DNA from: Ophiosphaerella korrae | Taxonomy: Eukaryota; Ascomycota; Dothideomycetes; Pleosporales; Phaeosphaeriaceae | Length of the DNA: 64,000 nucleotides | NCBI GenBank assembly: GCA_028456385.1 | Contig: JALNQF010000026.1 | Span: 1-64,000 of the forward strand | Direction of reading: 5' to 3' | Shown here: positions 12,565 to 24,094 of the stretch, one piece after another | How positions within the stretch are numbered: the stretch's first letter is position 1 | How the letters are laid out: each line of letters begins with the position of its first letter | The notes under the pieces: generated by a model | The model's database searches: none | What the model was told of the DNA's origin: nothing | The model's input: only the letters and a program-made list of their open reading frames with translations | Program-made: the position numbers and the translations under genes

Positions 12565-15221
12565 ATGTCAACGCCTGCCCTGTCTCCTCGACCGCGCGGC
12601 TCGTCCTCCGCACACCTCTCCGGCTCCCGACCGCGATCGACACAGCCCATGACTCGGCCAAGTACTTCCTTACATCCCACCGTCATATCCCAGCCGCTCA
12701 CGCCCCGTCTAAACGGCGTCGCAAAGACTCCCAGCCATGTCCACACCTCCAAGAAGGAGCCAGGGACGCCCTCGCCCAACTACTTTCAGCTGGCAGTAAA
12801 CGCCAACGGCGACCACTTTTCCTCCAGTGGTGCACAACACATCCGCGGCAACTGGAGTCCGCCTACGTCCAATGTGCGCTCCACTGCTGCCGCCTCCCCT
12901 CGAATGATACCGGTCGAACAGAACCCAGAGTTCGAACAGTTTAGGAGGCAGTCGGACAATAATAGGGGATTTGCTCTCGGCACCTTCAACTTCACTCCTT
13001 CCACGGCCCCATTCAAAGGTTCCTACTTCGCCAACCCAAAGTCGCCGCCGTCGCCTCAATCAATGGGGCCACCTACTGCTGGAAGTGACAAGCCTGAGAG
13101 TGATGCTGTCAAGGAGGACACTCAGCCACCAAAACCTCGCTCCCCCAAGCGCATGCTGTCTACCGAGTCGTCAATGTTCCCCGATCGTCCGCGACGGAAC
13201 TCTCCAGCCAGCTTTGAGGGATTCGGACGCACAGATGCCATTGCTGAGTTTGCAGAAGAACGTAATCCACGGCCATCCCTCCCTCCCAAGCCATCACAGC
13301 ATATATCCATCTCCAAGCACCGCGCAGAAACCCTACCTGCACACATTGTGGATGACAATCAGACAGATGGGCCCACCATAGCCACTGCTCAGCACATTGT
13401 CAATATTTTAGAATCTTCAGTAGAAGAGGTCCTTCTGCTTGATCTTCGCGTGTCAACACAATATGCAAAGGCTCGCATCGCAGGTGCACTAACTCTTTGT
13501 ATACCAACTACGCTGCTAAAACGAGCCTCGTTCAACGTACAGAAATTGGCAGAAACTTTCAAAGACGACGAGTCACGCCAAAAGTTTGAGCGATGGAGGA
13601 GTAGTAAACACATTATAGTATATGATGCCAACTCTTCGCAAATGAAAGACGCGAACACTTGCATCAACACTCTTAAGAAGTTCACCAACGAAGGTTGGTC
13701 TGGTGGAACTTATATCATACGAGGCGGCTTTCAAGAATTCTCAGAGCGATTTCCAGCCTGGATAACACACAAAAGTTCCGCCAGCCCTATGACCTCTGCA
13801 ACCGCATCTCTTCAAATTGATTCCGACCTACCATCAGTTGCACCCGTCATTGGTGGCTGTCCTATGCCCGCTACACAAAATGCCGCAAACCCGTTTTTTG
13901 GCAACATTCGACAAAACATGGATCTCATCGGCGGTGTCGGACAAATGCCCATCAAGCATCCTTCAGGCATGACTCAAGCCATCCAAGAGGAACTTCCAAC
14001 CTGGCTTCACCAGGCCTCAGACGACAGAGACAATGGAAAGGTTGTGTCAGAAAGATTCCTCCAGATCGAGAAACGTGAACAGAAGCGCATGCAAGAGGCG
14101 CTATCCGGGAAGGTTGTCTATGGCACCCCCACAGGCTCTGGCCCAGTTAAGAACATTCAGATCGCAGGCATCGAGAAGGGATCGAAGAATCGCTATAACA
14201 ACATCTGGCCCTATGAACACACCCGTGTCAAGCTTCAAGGAGTGGACCAGTCTGGCTGCGACTACGTCAATGCCAATCATATCCAAGCTGCATGGTCAAA
14301 CAAGCGCTACATTGCGACTCAGGGTCCCATTCCAGCAACCTTCAAAGTAAGTTTCAGCTCTATTCTACACCAAACACAGTAACTAACAATACATAGGACT
14401 TCTGGAAAATGGTGTGGCAGCAAGACGTTCGCGTCATTGTCATGCTCACCGCCGAACAGGAGGGTGGGCAGATCAAAGCCCACAACTACTGGTCCGAGAG
14501 CCAATACGGTCATCTCCATCTCAAAGCTCTTGGTGAACACAGGGCATCTCTGGAGCCGGCCAAGATACATCGTCATCGTGAACTGTCACGCCCACTAATT
14601 AGTCAGCGCCGATCAACAAATCCCCCTCGACTTTCTCAACTCCCCAAAGAGGCTCCAACCTCAGCCAGCTCTGACCAGCCGTATGTTATCGTCCGCCGTT
14701 TTACCCTTTCGAATGACGAGGAACCATTTGAACGTATGCGAGAAATCACCCAACTTCAGTATTCGCATTGGCCTGACTTTGGTGCTCCTGCCCATCCAAC
14801 CCACCTCCTCGGCCTAATTGAGCAATGCGATGCTGTTGTCCGACACTCCAATGGCAATTCGTCTTCCAAGCCTGACCCCCCAAATAGCCGTCCAGTGGTT
14901 GTTCATTGCTCAGCTGGTTGTGGCCGTACCGGAACCTTCTGTACTGTCGATTCCGTCCTAGATATGCTTAAACGCCAAAGGCAGTCGAGAAATATTAGGC
15001 AAAGTACACCTATGGATATCGATGCTGGTGACAAGTCAAGCATTAGTAACGAACGAGAAAGAGGCAGTTGGGTGACCGACAACGAGAAAGATTTAATTGC
15101 AAAAACAGTTGAAGACTTCCGACTTCAGCGACTCAGCATGGTGCAGAGTCTGCGACAATTTGTTTTATGTTATGAGAGTGTCTTGGAGTGGCTTGTACAA
15201 CAACATCCGAAATCAGCTTAG
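12565..15221 (+). CDS. Rhodanese-domain protein tyrosine phosphatase (Pyp1/Pyp2 type)
   Basis: Two exons, 12565-14346 and 14397-15221; 868 residues. Order: a disordered Ser/Pro-rich N-terminus (1-280); a rhodanese/CH2-like domain (about 285-405: LLLDLRVSTQYAKARIAGA, then HIIVYDANSSQ); a linker; and a classical PTP domain from about 480 with KNRYNNIWPYEHTRV, CDYVNANHI, the WPD loop in SHWPDFGAP and the signature HCSAGCGRTGTF with nucleophile Cys at about 765. In the rhodanese domain the active-site loop has no cysteine, so it is likely a docking domain as in MAPK phosphatases. Fission yeast relatives dephosphorylate the stress MAPK Sty1/Spc1. A low-complexity insertion lies inside the PTP domain between the HNYW-type block and YVIVRRF. 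Confidence 0.9.
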
Positions 15222-15601
15222 AGGTGAAGGAAACACGTGTGGTCCAACCTAGACGAGACACAACGAAAACGGTAATGAGACATGGGGAAATGATCAGGGA
15301 CGGCGAATGGTGTACCGCATTTATCGATTCAGCTTGCTCATTGAAAGGCGTCTTGCATTGCTTAGAGTATATAAAGGTTGCATTGGGATAATGGTCTGGC
15401 GCCAATTGGCCGGGTACAGGCACTGAATAGCATACTATCTTGAGCGTGACTTTGCTTACCATGTACGCAATACAACCTTTCACATGCATCAATGTCTTCG
15501 AAGTGCTAGTCATGTTCTAATTTCCTACATATGTCTATCATACTAACACCTAGTAACGTAACACGTCAAAAACTCCTTACAAACTCCCCAACCAACGCAC
15601 A
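15222..15601. other. Convergent 3' region
   Basis: 380 bases between converging phosphatase and SRPBCC genes; nothing recognised. Confidence 0.5.
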
Positions 15602-16212
15602 TTACACCGTCGCTCCCCCCTCGCACCACGCCTTCAAATCCCGATTAAATCCCTCCCACCCCCGAAGCGTCTTCTCTCGCATCCCGGCCTGCCGTGCGAC
15701 TATCCCCTCGCCCATCAAGAACCCCAACGCCCCGTAGAAACTCTCTTCCTGCGTGAACGTCGTGCCACCCGGCATGATACTGCTCGGCTCAAAGCGGAAT
15801 GAATGGTCACCGCCGAAGACGAGCGGGATACTTCCGCCCCATTTGAAGAGCGTGGGATCGTTGGCCTGCAACAGTGTAATTAGCCACATGTTCGTTTTAC
15901 TGGACTTTTTTTTTTTTTTTTTTTAAATTCGAGGGATTGGGGCTAGGTAGTGGTGGTAGTGGTGACGTACGAGTATGTTTGCGTTCATCTTGCCCATGTT
16001 GACGAAGTCGACGGCGATTTTGTTGCCTGGGTCCAGCGAGGTGGTGGGCGTGATGGAGTTGAAGAAGCCCTTGTGGTATTGGGGGATTGTGCTAAAGGCG
16101 AGGAACTTTGGGGCGAGTTAGTCGTGTCATTTCAATGGGGGACGGAGTTGTGTACTTTTTGTCGGACGACGTTGGGGGGAGAGGCGATTTCGATGCTGGA
16201 TGAGATGGTCAT
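15602..16212 (-). CDS. SRPBCC (polyketide cyclase / Bet v 1-like) domain protein
   Basis: Three exons: 16212-16156, 16105-15971 and 15865-15602; 151 residues. The first intron is 50 nt with GACTAACT and acceptor AAAG; the second is 105 nt and contains an A-run on this strand (T-run at 15907-15924 on the plus strand). The protein is of START-like size with the pattern MTISSSIEIASPPNVV, then FLAFSTIPQYHKGFF, SFRFEPSS, TTFTQEESFYGALGFLM and a final amphipathic helix EGFNRDLKAWCE. Such small proteins bind hydrophobic ligands; no substrate can be assigned. The spliced reading is supported by the unbroken fold pattern across both junctions. Confidence 0.82.
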
Positions 16213-16664
16213 GGTGGGTTGGAGATGGAAGTCGGGGAATGGGTATATGTGTAGTAGTTAAAATAGGAGAAGTTGCTCGTTAGATGAGTGTAGTATTTAG
16301 ATAAGAAATGTAGAAGGACTTGACGTCTATATACGTATCGATGGACAAACACATGTCTTGGGATGACACGGGCGCCACGAAAGCTGCGCCTGTATGAGCC
16401 CCGCCCTCATCACACCGTAGGGCAATTTATTCCTCCGAGATTGCTTTTGTTTGGCCCGTGGTGGGCTTTTCAAAGCCTACCTGCGAGCAGAATACAGTAT
16501 CATGGTTGTTTTGACAGGGTAGGTCGCTCAATGAGCCGCAAGGAGTTTAGCGGACCCGTCTTCAAGCTAACAGGCTTGCCCACCATGGCAAAGCTTAGTT
16601 GGATGTACAAGCCTCTGGCCTACCGCAAGTGGTCTGTACGAATCCCCCGTTGCTTACTCGCATC
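16213..16664. other. Divergent promoter region
   Basis: About 450 bases between the starts of the SRPBCC gene and the Zn2Cys6 gene; no motif stands out. Confidence 0.4.
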
Positions 16665-18153
16665 ATGGTGAATGTTGGCGGGAGATCCAAGGGATGCTTG
16701 GCCTGCCGTCGAAGGCGTATCAAGTGCGGTCTGTGGGATGCTGTTGGAATATAGGGCCCATTCGCTGACTCGTATAGATGAGAACAAGCTAGTATGTCTA
16801 CGATGCCAACGGGCTGGGCTCGAATGCAGTGGTCCAAAAATTGAGATGTCTTTTATTGAAGCCCGCATCAATACCTCGAAACGAAAGCCCAAGCCGGTCA
16901 CTAGAGCATTTGGATCGGTCTCTGATGGGCCCGATGCGGTAGCCTCTGACCAAATAATTCGCCCATCCGCCCCACTGTTAAACCACCAGAATATATATAT
17001 TACGTTCACCCAAAATCATTTGGAACAAGGCGGTCCTGTTGGATTGGCTTTACAAGAACTCCAATCCAAGGACGTGACACAACTTCAAACCACTTCTACC
17101 ATAGCAAACTGTCGAACCTCACATTTGCAGACCGTCTTAAGTTTTGCTACACTCTTCTTCGGTACAAAACACAAACTACCAGATGTTACTCAGAAGGGAT
17201 ATCTTGTGCATGGATCCACATTACAGCAGCTTAACAAAGCGCTCTCAATACCAGATTGCTACATGTATGATGAAATAATCGTAGCCGTCACGACACTAGC
17301 AATCCAAGAGTCCCTCATCCCCACAGGCCCGGCACTCTTCCAGAAGCATATGCAAGGCTTAGAGAAGCTGCTTGCGCTTCGAGACCCGAGCCTAGACTAT
17401 TCACCGAAAACAGTAAACTTGTACAAGTGTCTTCGGTTTATGCTCATTATCGCAGCTTGGAACTCTGAAACACCTACGATTATTGCAAAGCCTAAGTGGA
17501 AAGAGATGTTTAGGCGTTATTGCAAAAATGACGAGGAAGTGCAGGAGCAACTAATTTACGACATTCTGGCAGATTGTATAGTTGAACGTTTTGAGTTGAA
17601 GGAATTACGAAAGTTAGGGCATGGAGATGCCCAAAATCGAGGTGACGCTTTGGGGCAACGAATAAAAGCACTGCATGGACAGCTTATTTCCTTGAGAACA
17701 CAATGGAACGCTAGCGCCAACAATAATTGTGCGGAAATTCCTGTATCACACGCTCTGGCGCAAATATCTGAAAGATCTCAATTCAATACAGTAAATAGGA
17801 CCTCGACGGATTTCATCTTCCCCGACATCGCTGTGGCGCGTAAAATTATGCTATACAATATCGCGCTATTATCTGTCCTATATATCATCATATCGCATCT
17901 GCGTGAATCGCAGCCGGAACAGTCAAGAGAAGAGTACATATCCACGGTACACTCGGCCGTCTTGGAGCTATGTCAAAGCATGCCAGGGTCTTCGAACGAG
18001 ACGCCGCACAAGGACTTACACGCCTCGCCTGTTTTCCACTGGGCGGTTCAGACGGCGTGCATGGTCCTTTCAAATGACGAATCTGCTGAGGGAAAGAGGC
18101 TAATGGAGCTTATCAACCAGAAGAGTGTCCATGCTTTCGCAAAGGAGCTGTGA
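16665..18153 (+). CDS. Zn2Cys6 fungal transcription factor
   Basis: Two exons, 16665-16728 and 16778-18153; 479 residues. The intron (donor GTCTGT, 49 nt) splits the zinc cluster, so the DNA-binding domain appears only after splicing: GCLACRRRRIKCDE then CLRCQRAGLECSGP, giving the pattern C-x2-C-x6-C-x5-C-x2-C-x6-C. The remainder resembles the fungal-specific Fungal_trans_2 regulatory domain (helical, e.g. HMQGLEKLLALRDP). No basic/coiled linker of the Gal4 type is obvious. Target genes are unknown; the adjacent SRPBCC gene is divergent and could share the promoter. Without the intron the first cysteines would be lost and the start misplaced. Confidence 0.88.
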
Positions 18154-18736
18154 GGAAATGGCGCTGATTGTGGTTCGAACCAAGTTCGGATTTCAAAGGT
18201 CGGTGCCATGTATACTCTAGCCAAACGGCCCAGATTGTGGAAAAGTTGGAATGAATTAGCATCCTCAAGCGGTCAACGCACACAGCCAATACAGAGAAGA
18301 GCCCAGAAACTGTAGACTAGTCCTCAGGGTCTGGGCTCGTTGGCATTCGATGATGTTCATGCTTCTCAGCCAGCTTAGACCGGAACCATCGCACGATGAC
18401 ATATCATGAAGATAAGCATCGACGTGCAGCACTTTGGACAACAGCGACAAACCACGAACAGTGTGATTAAATCAAGAACGCTTTCAAACCAGACGGCCTG
18501 CCATACAAAAGCAAGGAGCGCACAATCATCCCTTACCACGAACTAAGCCAACCTGGAGTATGCCCCGAACATGCCCACAACCAGATTTTTTTTTCTCTCT
18601 CGGTGGGGCATCATCTATGCGCAACCCCCCAAAACACCATCTCCCCCAATCGTGTATACAACTATCCAGCTTCAACATCCTATTCTAACAACCATGGAAC
18701 TCATCTAACTTTGATCGGTTCGAAATGTTCTTCAAG
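18154..18736. other. Intergenic region
   Basis: Nothing recognised in about 580 bases between the Zn2Cys6 gene and the tRNA relic. Confidence 0.4.
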
Positions 18737-18848
18737 GGGCGTATAGCTCAGTGGTAGAGCGCCCGCTTTGCATTCCATTCAGTGCATCAGCTTTGTTTCC
18801 GATTCTGAATATTGCGGGAGGCCTGGATTTCGATCATCCATCTGTCTA
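18737..18848 (+). pseudogene. tRNA-Ala(TGC) with intron, 3' part decayed
   Basis: The 5' half is a perfect tRNA-Ala: acceptor GGGCGTA, D-arm GCTCAGTGGTAGAGC, and an anticodon stem CCCGC/GCGGG around the loop TTTGCA with anticodon TGC. A 40-nt intron follows the base 3' of the anticodon (18773-18812). The T-arm can still form (TGGAT / ATCCA around TTCGATC). The 3' acceptor strand TCTGTCT, however, pairs poorly with GGGCGTA. The intact A and B box-like sequences could still be transcribed by Pol III. Most likely a decayed copy; a functional but divergent gene is not excluded. Confidence 0.6.
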
Positions 18849-19909
18849 CACATTTTGTTTTTGGGCATGGGATTTCTCGGGGGGGGGGGGGGTTTGGGTG
18901 AAGGTAACGGGGAAGGGTGTTGTGTGAGTGGGCTACGTATTGGACTGGCAATGGCTAAAGGGTTTTGCCTCCATCCTGAGCACAGCAATTTTTCAGCAGC
19001 AGACGAGTGTTATAAGATCATGTTTGATAGATAGATAGGAAGCAAACAAGAAGCGGTCAAGTTAAGGTTGAAATCTATGACACGGTGTTGTGGCGTTGTG
19101 GCGCGGCGTTGGTGCGTAATGGATTCGGGCGGAGTTAGGCGCTGCCGTTGGCCCCCAGGGTCAGCATCAGCACATTCAAATTCAAATCTACAAGACTAAG
19201 CGTTCAAAGACATGCCAATTTACAGCTCGGACGACAATACAGCCACAAGGCCACACTAACCATCCTTTGCACAACACTCCACCACACGCACAAACCCCCA
19301 CCTGATGCCCAGCGCAAGGCCAAAGTAATCTTACGCGATGCCCTTATCTAGCAACATTGCGATAGGGTAGGTAAATAATCGCAAAGTACGCTTAGTAGAT
19401 ACCAAAAGCAAGCAACAAAACCTGTGCAACCCACCTCCAACTCTCACCAGGCCACCCATCGTCCACATCATGCACTTACATCTCACCGGTTCGCCGATCA
19501 GCGACACTTCTCCCGGACCGACCCCGCGCCACGCAGCAATAAGCCCGCCGGATCAGGAACGCCCAACGCACATCCAAACGTCAATCAGAGCGTTGGGCAG
19601 ATGCAAAGCGCACTACGCGCACGCGGATTAGCCTTTCGTCGCGCAAAGTCCAACTCGTGCAAAGCCAGCACAGTGTGAATATAGAATCTTTCTCTAAAGG
19701 AGGGTATTCCATTACACTTTCGGCACGCTCATTACAAAGAAATAGGTCGGTCTCACTCGACTCCAGACGCCCGCTTGAAGAACCCCAACACGACATAGTA
19801 CAAATGATGGTGTTATAAATTGCGAGCCGATTTTAATAAGTTGGAATAAAAATGTACAGCACAAAATTTCTGAGCCTCCTCTTCTTCCTCTGCGTTGCGT
19901 CGATGGGGT
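18849..19909. other. Intergenic region with G-run
   Basis: About 1 kb with a run of some 14 G near 18880 and a short TAGATAGATAGG stretch near 19030. No gene recognised. Confidence 0.4.
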
Positions 19910-21922
19910 CTACACGTCTGGGATGGATAGCGCGCCCCGCGTCCATTCGCCGCCTTGGAGTGGGCGTGTAAATGCGGTGATGTCGTCGCCAGCTGTCTGG
20001 TAAAAGACGTAGAGGCTGTCCCATTTGGTGGTGTTTCCCTCCTTTTCTGTGTACGAGGTGACCGTCATATGGGTACCGCCGAGACCCAGCGAAGGGCCTG
20101 CGGGGTCCGTGATGGTAAACGATTGGTCCTGAGCATAAGTCGTGTTTTCTGCTTGGTATGTAATGTTGTAACCCTTGATACTGCGGTCGGCCATTTGTGT
20201 GTAGAAGTACGTAGTGAAACCAAGCGAGGTGCTGGGGTAAACGCTACGGATTGCGCCGTTTGTCGCGTTTTGCCATGAGTTGATGGGATGCTTTGCTTGA
20301 GAGGGAGTCGAGCTGTTGGTGTCTTTCCACCAGAATTCGACGTTATTGTTCATGTTCACCATCATTGCGTATGTAGTCGTTCCTTCACCCCAACTGTAGC
20401 ATCCAACGCCTGCGTGAGTGTTGAAGCCTCGCCATGTCTGGATGGGAACCCATACGTTTTGGTTCGTATACCACGCGTACTGCTCGAAAGTAGACTCGTC
20501 GGTGGCGAACCAAATATTCATGCCCTTGACTTGGTCGTCGAACGGCTTTGTATTGGGCTGACCTGATATGGTTGGGAATTTGGACCAATCATCGTCGCCA
20601 TAATAATTTCCCTTCCAACAAGCTTGAAGACCAGAGCTAGGCGAATCCATAACCTTTAGCTTCAGATCGGTGAGCGGTCCAGGTTGCCAGATGTCAGTGG
20701 TGTTAGTCTTGGTCACCTGCTTGACAGTACTGTTCTTATCGATGTAGAAAAGGTGAAACTATATATGGTCAATACGATCGCTGGATCCAAAGCGTGGCGA
20801 AAAACCTTACAAATTGCGTAGCGTTTATAGCATAGGAAACAGCAGAGATTGGCGACCCGCTCTTCGCATCGGTAGCAACAGTCTCTGACTTCGTGCCACC
20901 AATCCACTTTCGGTCCGTGGTGTACTGCATAAATCTGATATCGCCAGTGTGGTGCTGATAGTAGAGCGTAAAGATCCTTCGTTGCCCCGTATTCCACGAT
21001 TCTCCTGCCAGCGCAATACCAGTGCCGTTGTAAGCACCCTTCTTTGAAAAGTAGTTAGCGTTGAGAGTGCCACCAATACAATACTGTGGCTTGCTACGAC
21101 AGAACGGATCAGCTTGGCCTGCACTACTTTGCGCTCGTTAGTATCATGGGCAATATAACTGCGATAATTTTTGCAAACGTACGAATTGTTCTTCTTCTTC
21201 AAACCCAGGCCCAGGCCTAGGCCTAGACCAAGTGCAAGTGCTAGGACCCAGATCAAGATACACCCAAGAAGAATGAAGAATGTTCGCTTCTTCAAGCCGC
21301 ACTTCCTATCATCTGTATCTTTTGGTGGGACAGGTGGCGGGACAGTTCCAGATCGTGAAATCGCGTCATCTTGGTCAACGTGCTCTTTGAACGTATACGG
21401 CCTCATTTGAGGTGACATAAGTGTAGTGCCACCATTTGAGGAAGGCGACAACGGACGTCCGCCATGGGGATAATGGTGGAACTGTCCTGGTACTACCTGT
21501 GGCCCCGAATAGTCCGGTGTCGGTGATCCAACAGCTTCATGTGTCGTATAAGGTGTCTCCTTCTCTGTTGAGTATCTAATGATAGTTGGTCAGTAAGGCC
21601 ATCAAAAAGAACCAAGTATTCCACTCCAGAACACCGCAGTGACTGATAAGCTGAATACTCACGGCGAGTTGAAATACCCTTCCTGATAACCACTCTGCGC
21701 ATTTGCTTGGTTTTGCGCGGAGTGTTGGAACTCCTCTTGATAGTTTTGGAGTGGTGGAGAAACTTGGGGCGGAGAATGCTGATGCGGGGCGTACGTTTGT
21801 GGTGAAGCCTGAGCCGTGTAGATCTGATCGTGCTCCTGGAATCGTGGTGGAGGACTCCACTGACCGTCGGTATAGCTTCGAGGACTGCTTACATTGTCAC
21901 GATAATCGTCGCGGGGATCCAT
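19910..21922 (-). CDS. Type II membrane protein with fucose-lectin-like propeller ectodomain
   Basis: Four exons: 21922-21663, 21575-21183, 21123-20811 and 20758-19910; about 604 residues. The cytoplasmic N-terminal 175 residues are Gln/Pro/Tyr-rich. A single membrane segment follows (FFILLGCILIWVLALALGLG, then LG repeats) flanked by KK. The rest is extracytoplasmic, rich in NxT/S glycosylation sites, and has repeating Trp/Tyr strands such as RRIFTLYYQHHTGDIRFMQY, typical of fungal fucose-specific lectin-like six-bladed propellers. Two cysteines in PFCRSKPQYC open the ectodomain. The acceptor of exon 3 is ambiguous by three bases (AAAG or TAG). The lectin assignment rests on pattern memory; sugar binding is not shown. 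Confidence 0.65.
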
Positions 21923-24094
21923 TTTGGCGGGCAGTGAGATCGAAGGCAAGGTTTGGGGTGGGTCGAAGTTTTATTGAATGCACGCAGGCCTAATGCAAAG
22001 GCCTAGGAGTTGCATATCCCCAATGCGGCTGTGTGTCGATGAGGAACGGGCTGGGGCTTGTGGGCATACATCTAAAGAACAAGGGCAAGCTGAGATGCAC
22101 TTGATGTGCGCCTATTCGCATCTGGACTGCCGGGCTTGCAGCGAGGCATGCCATTTGCGCATCGGTAAGCAGAGTTAATATGTAGCTACTGACTGTCCAA
22201 TGGTAGGATGCTGAGCGGCAGTAAGCAGACCCGTTTTTAGGTAGCCTTAAGGCGATCCGCAATATGATTCGTTCCCGCTTGGTCCGTCATCCCCTCTCGT
22301 GTAAGCCAAGATGGGGCCGTGATGCGGGTATAATAAGAAGGGTGCATTGTGTGTCAGCCCTTCCGGGCTAAGTTGGATGTGAGAGTTGCGCACTACAAAA
22401 GAGCACAGTTGGCACACACACTCGCCTGCACACAACCCTCTACGAGGCTCGCGACAAGACGAAGAACACCGACACGACCATCAAGATGACGGAGAATACC
22501 CAAGAGCTGAGCGGGTTTGTGAGTCCAATGCTCAGCCCTGGATCAAGGCTGAGAGCTGAGCTCAGATTGTGCTGATGATTCGTCGAACAAGTCATCCTGC
22601 ATGCTCCCTTGCGGCCTGTGGTGGCGTCGATCATAGCTCAGCATGAGGTGCCTATTTGTTCGGTGTCTGCGGAAGCATTCGGTGTGGAAGCTGTGGCGTG
22701 ATGGATGAAAGAGTCTTTGAAATGGTGTAGCGAGTGCTTCTGCAATTTCGCAAATGTCAAGCAGCTCACGGTTGTTGCATATGCCCAATTCATTCTAGGG
22801 CTCGGCCGGGACAATGCGATACATAGCTGCAAGAGGATCTGCGGTGATAAGAAATCCCTGGCACAATGTGCATTCTTGTGTTGGAGCTAGCGCGTGGCCG
22901 CTGCCCTTTGTTGCCGCCATGGAGTCGGCGTCCATCCCGCTTTGACGGGTGCAATTGACGGGGAGCCACGTCGGTAGCGCAGTCGACTGGTCTGGAGCCA
23001 AAAGCTAGCGGCAACAATGCAGAAGCGAGCACTGTGCTACGGCCTAGAATCGAGCCGACGCTGACTGTCTCTCCAAAATGAGAGGAGCATCAGCAAAATG
23101 GCGGCGCAGCTTTGCGCAAACATGGTGGAATGTTGCAAGAAGCGAATGATTGGGGCGAAGTGCTTCCTTCTCGTATCTGTGGCCGGTGCTGTGTGGTGCC
23201 TTGCTCGCGATATGCATTTCATCCGGGCAGGGTCCACGACCTATTGCCTGCCGGCGGTTGCGAGACACGAGCTCCCATATTGGTACCTGAATCCCCGTAT
23301 TTCGACCTGCTGTCCCTGCCTGGCTGGCACAATGGTTGCGCCGCACAGCGTTGGGTGTTCAAGTTTCGTGGCCGGCGGGCGTGTCGTTGTGTGTCGAGCT
23401 CGAAGGCTGTGGCTAGATCAGCTGATTACGACGATGTGCACGTGATGCAGCACCGCCACACATTTGCGCCGCAGCGGCCTGCCCAGCTGAGTCAGGGCAT
23501 GACGCACCCTTCCAGTCACGTCCATGGTTGACGCCCAGCTGCGCGCACCCAACCTCTGCTCTCCACGCATTCTTTGACACAAATTGCAAGCATCCAAGCG
23601 ATCCAAACGTGTGTACGGGGAAAACACACCAACTGCTAGCAGACACGCACTCGCCACCTCCCAAAGGCAGGACCACCTGCCCCGCACACAGTCACTCAGT
23701 GCACCCCGCGTCAGCCCGTGAAAGAAGCCCAGTGCGAAGAGAACTAGGAAAGAACACTGCTTGCACCAGAGTTATGGCCTTTTCGTGGATTTCGGGATTT
23801 CCAAACGTCGAACAGCTGGGTGACATTGTCAGCGTGCCTCACCTCGTTTGAGCGCCTTGAAGAACCAAGATACTTTGTTGGAAATCGAAACCGGTCGTGA
23901 AACTCACCTTCACTTTCACTTTGGCTGTTGGCCGATACAGACGAACGCGCCAACTGCAAAATTCTTACAACACAGTCGACATCGCCACCCGACGCGCATT
24001 TACTGCTCCAACGAACACAACTGAACAACCAAAGCAGTATAACTCACCTTTGTTCGACGCGCAGCACAGCACGCCGTTGCGCTTTCGCATAGTC
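21923..24094. other. Long divergent intergenic region
   Basis: 2.2 kb between divergent genes with ordinary base composition. An ATG at 22484 in good context opens a frame of under 40 codons even if a GTGAGT intron is allowed; not enough for a call. Open frames at 23098-23851 show no family likeness. Confidence 0.4.

Noticed and set aside
18160..18190. GGTTCGAACC as a second tRNA T-arm
   Set aside because: No D-arm or anticodon arm at proper distance on either strand.
22484..22640. Tiny gene starting MTENTQELSGF
   Set aside because: Under 40 codons even with an assumed intron; no likeness.
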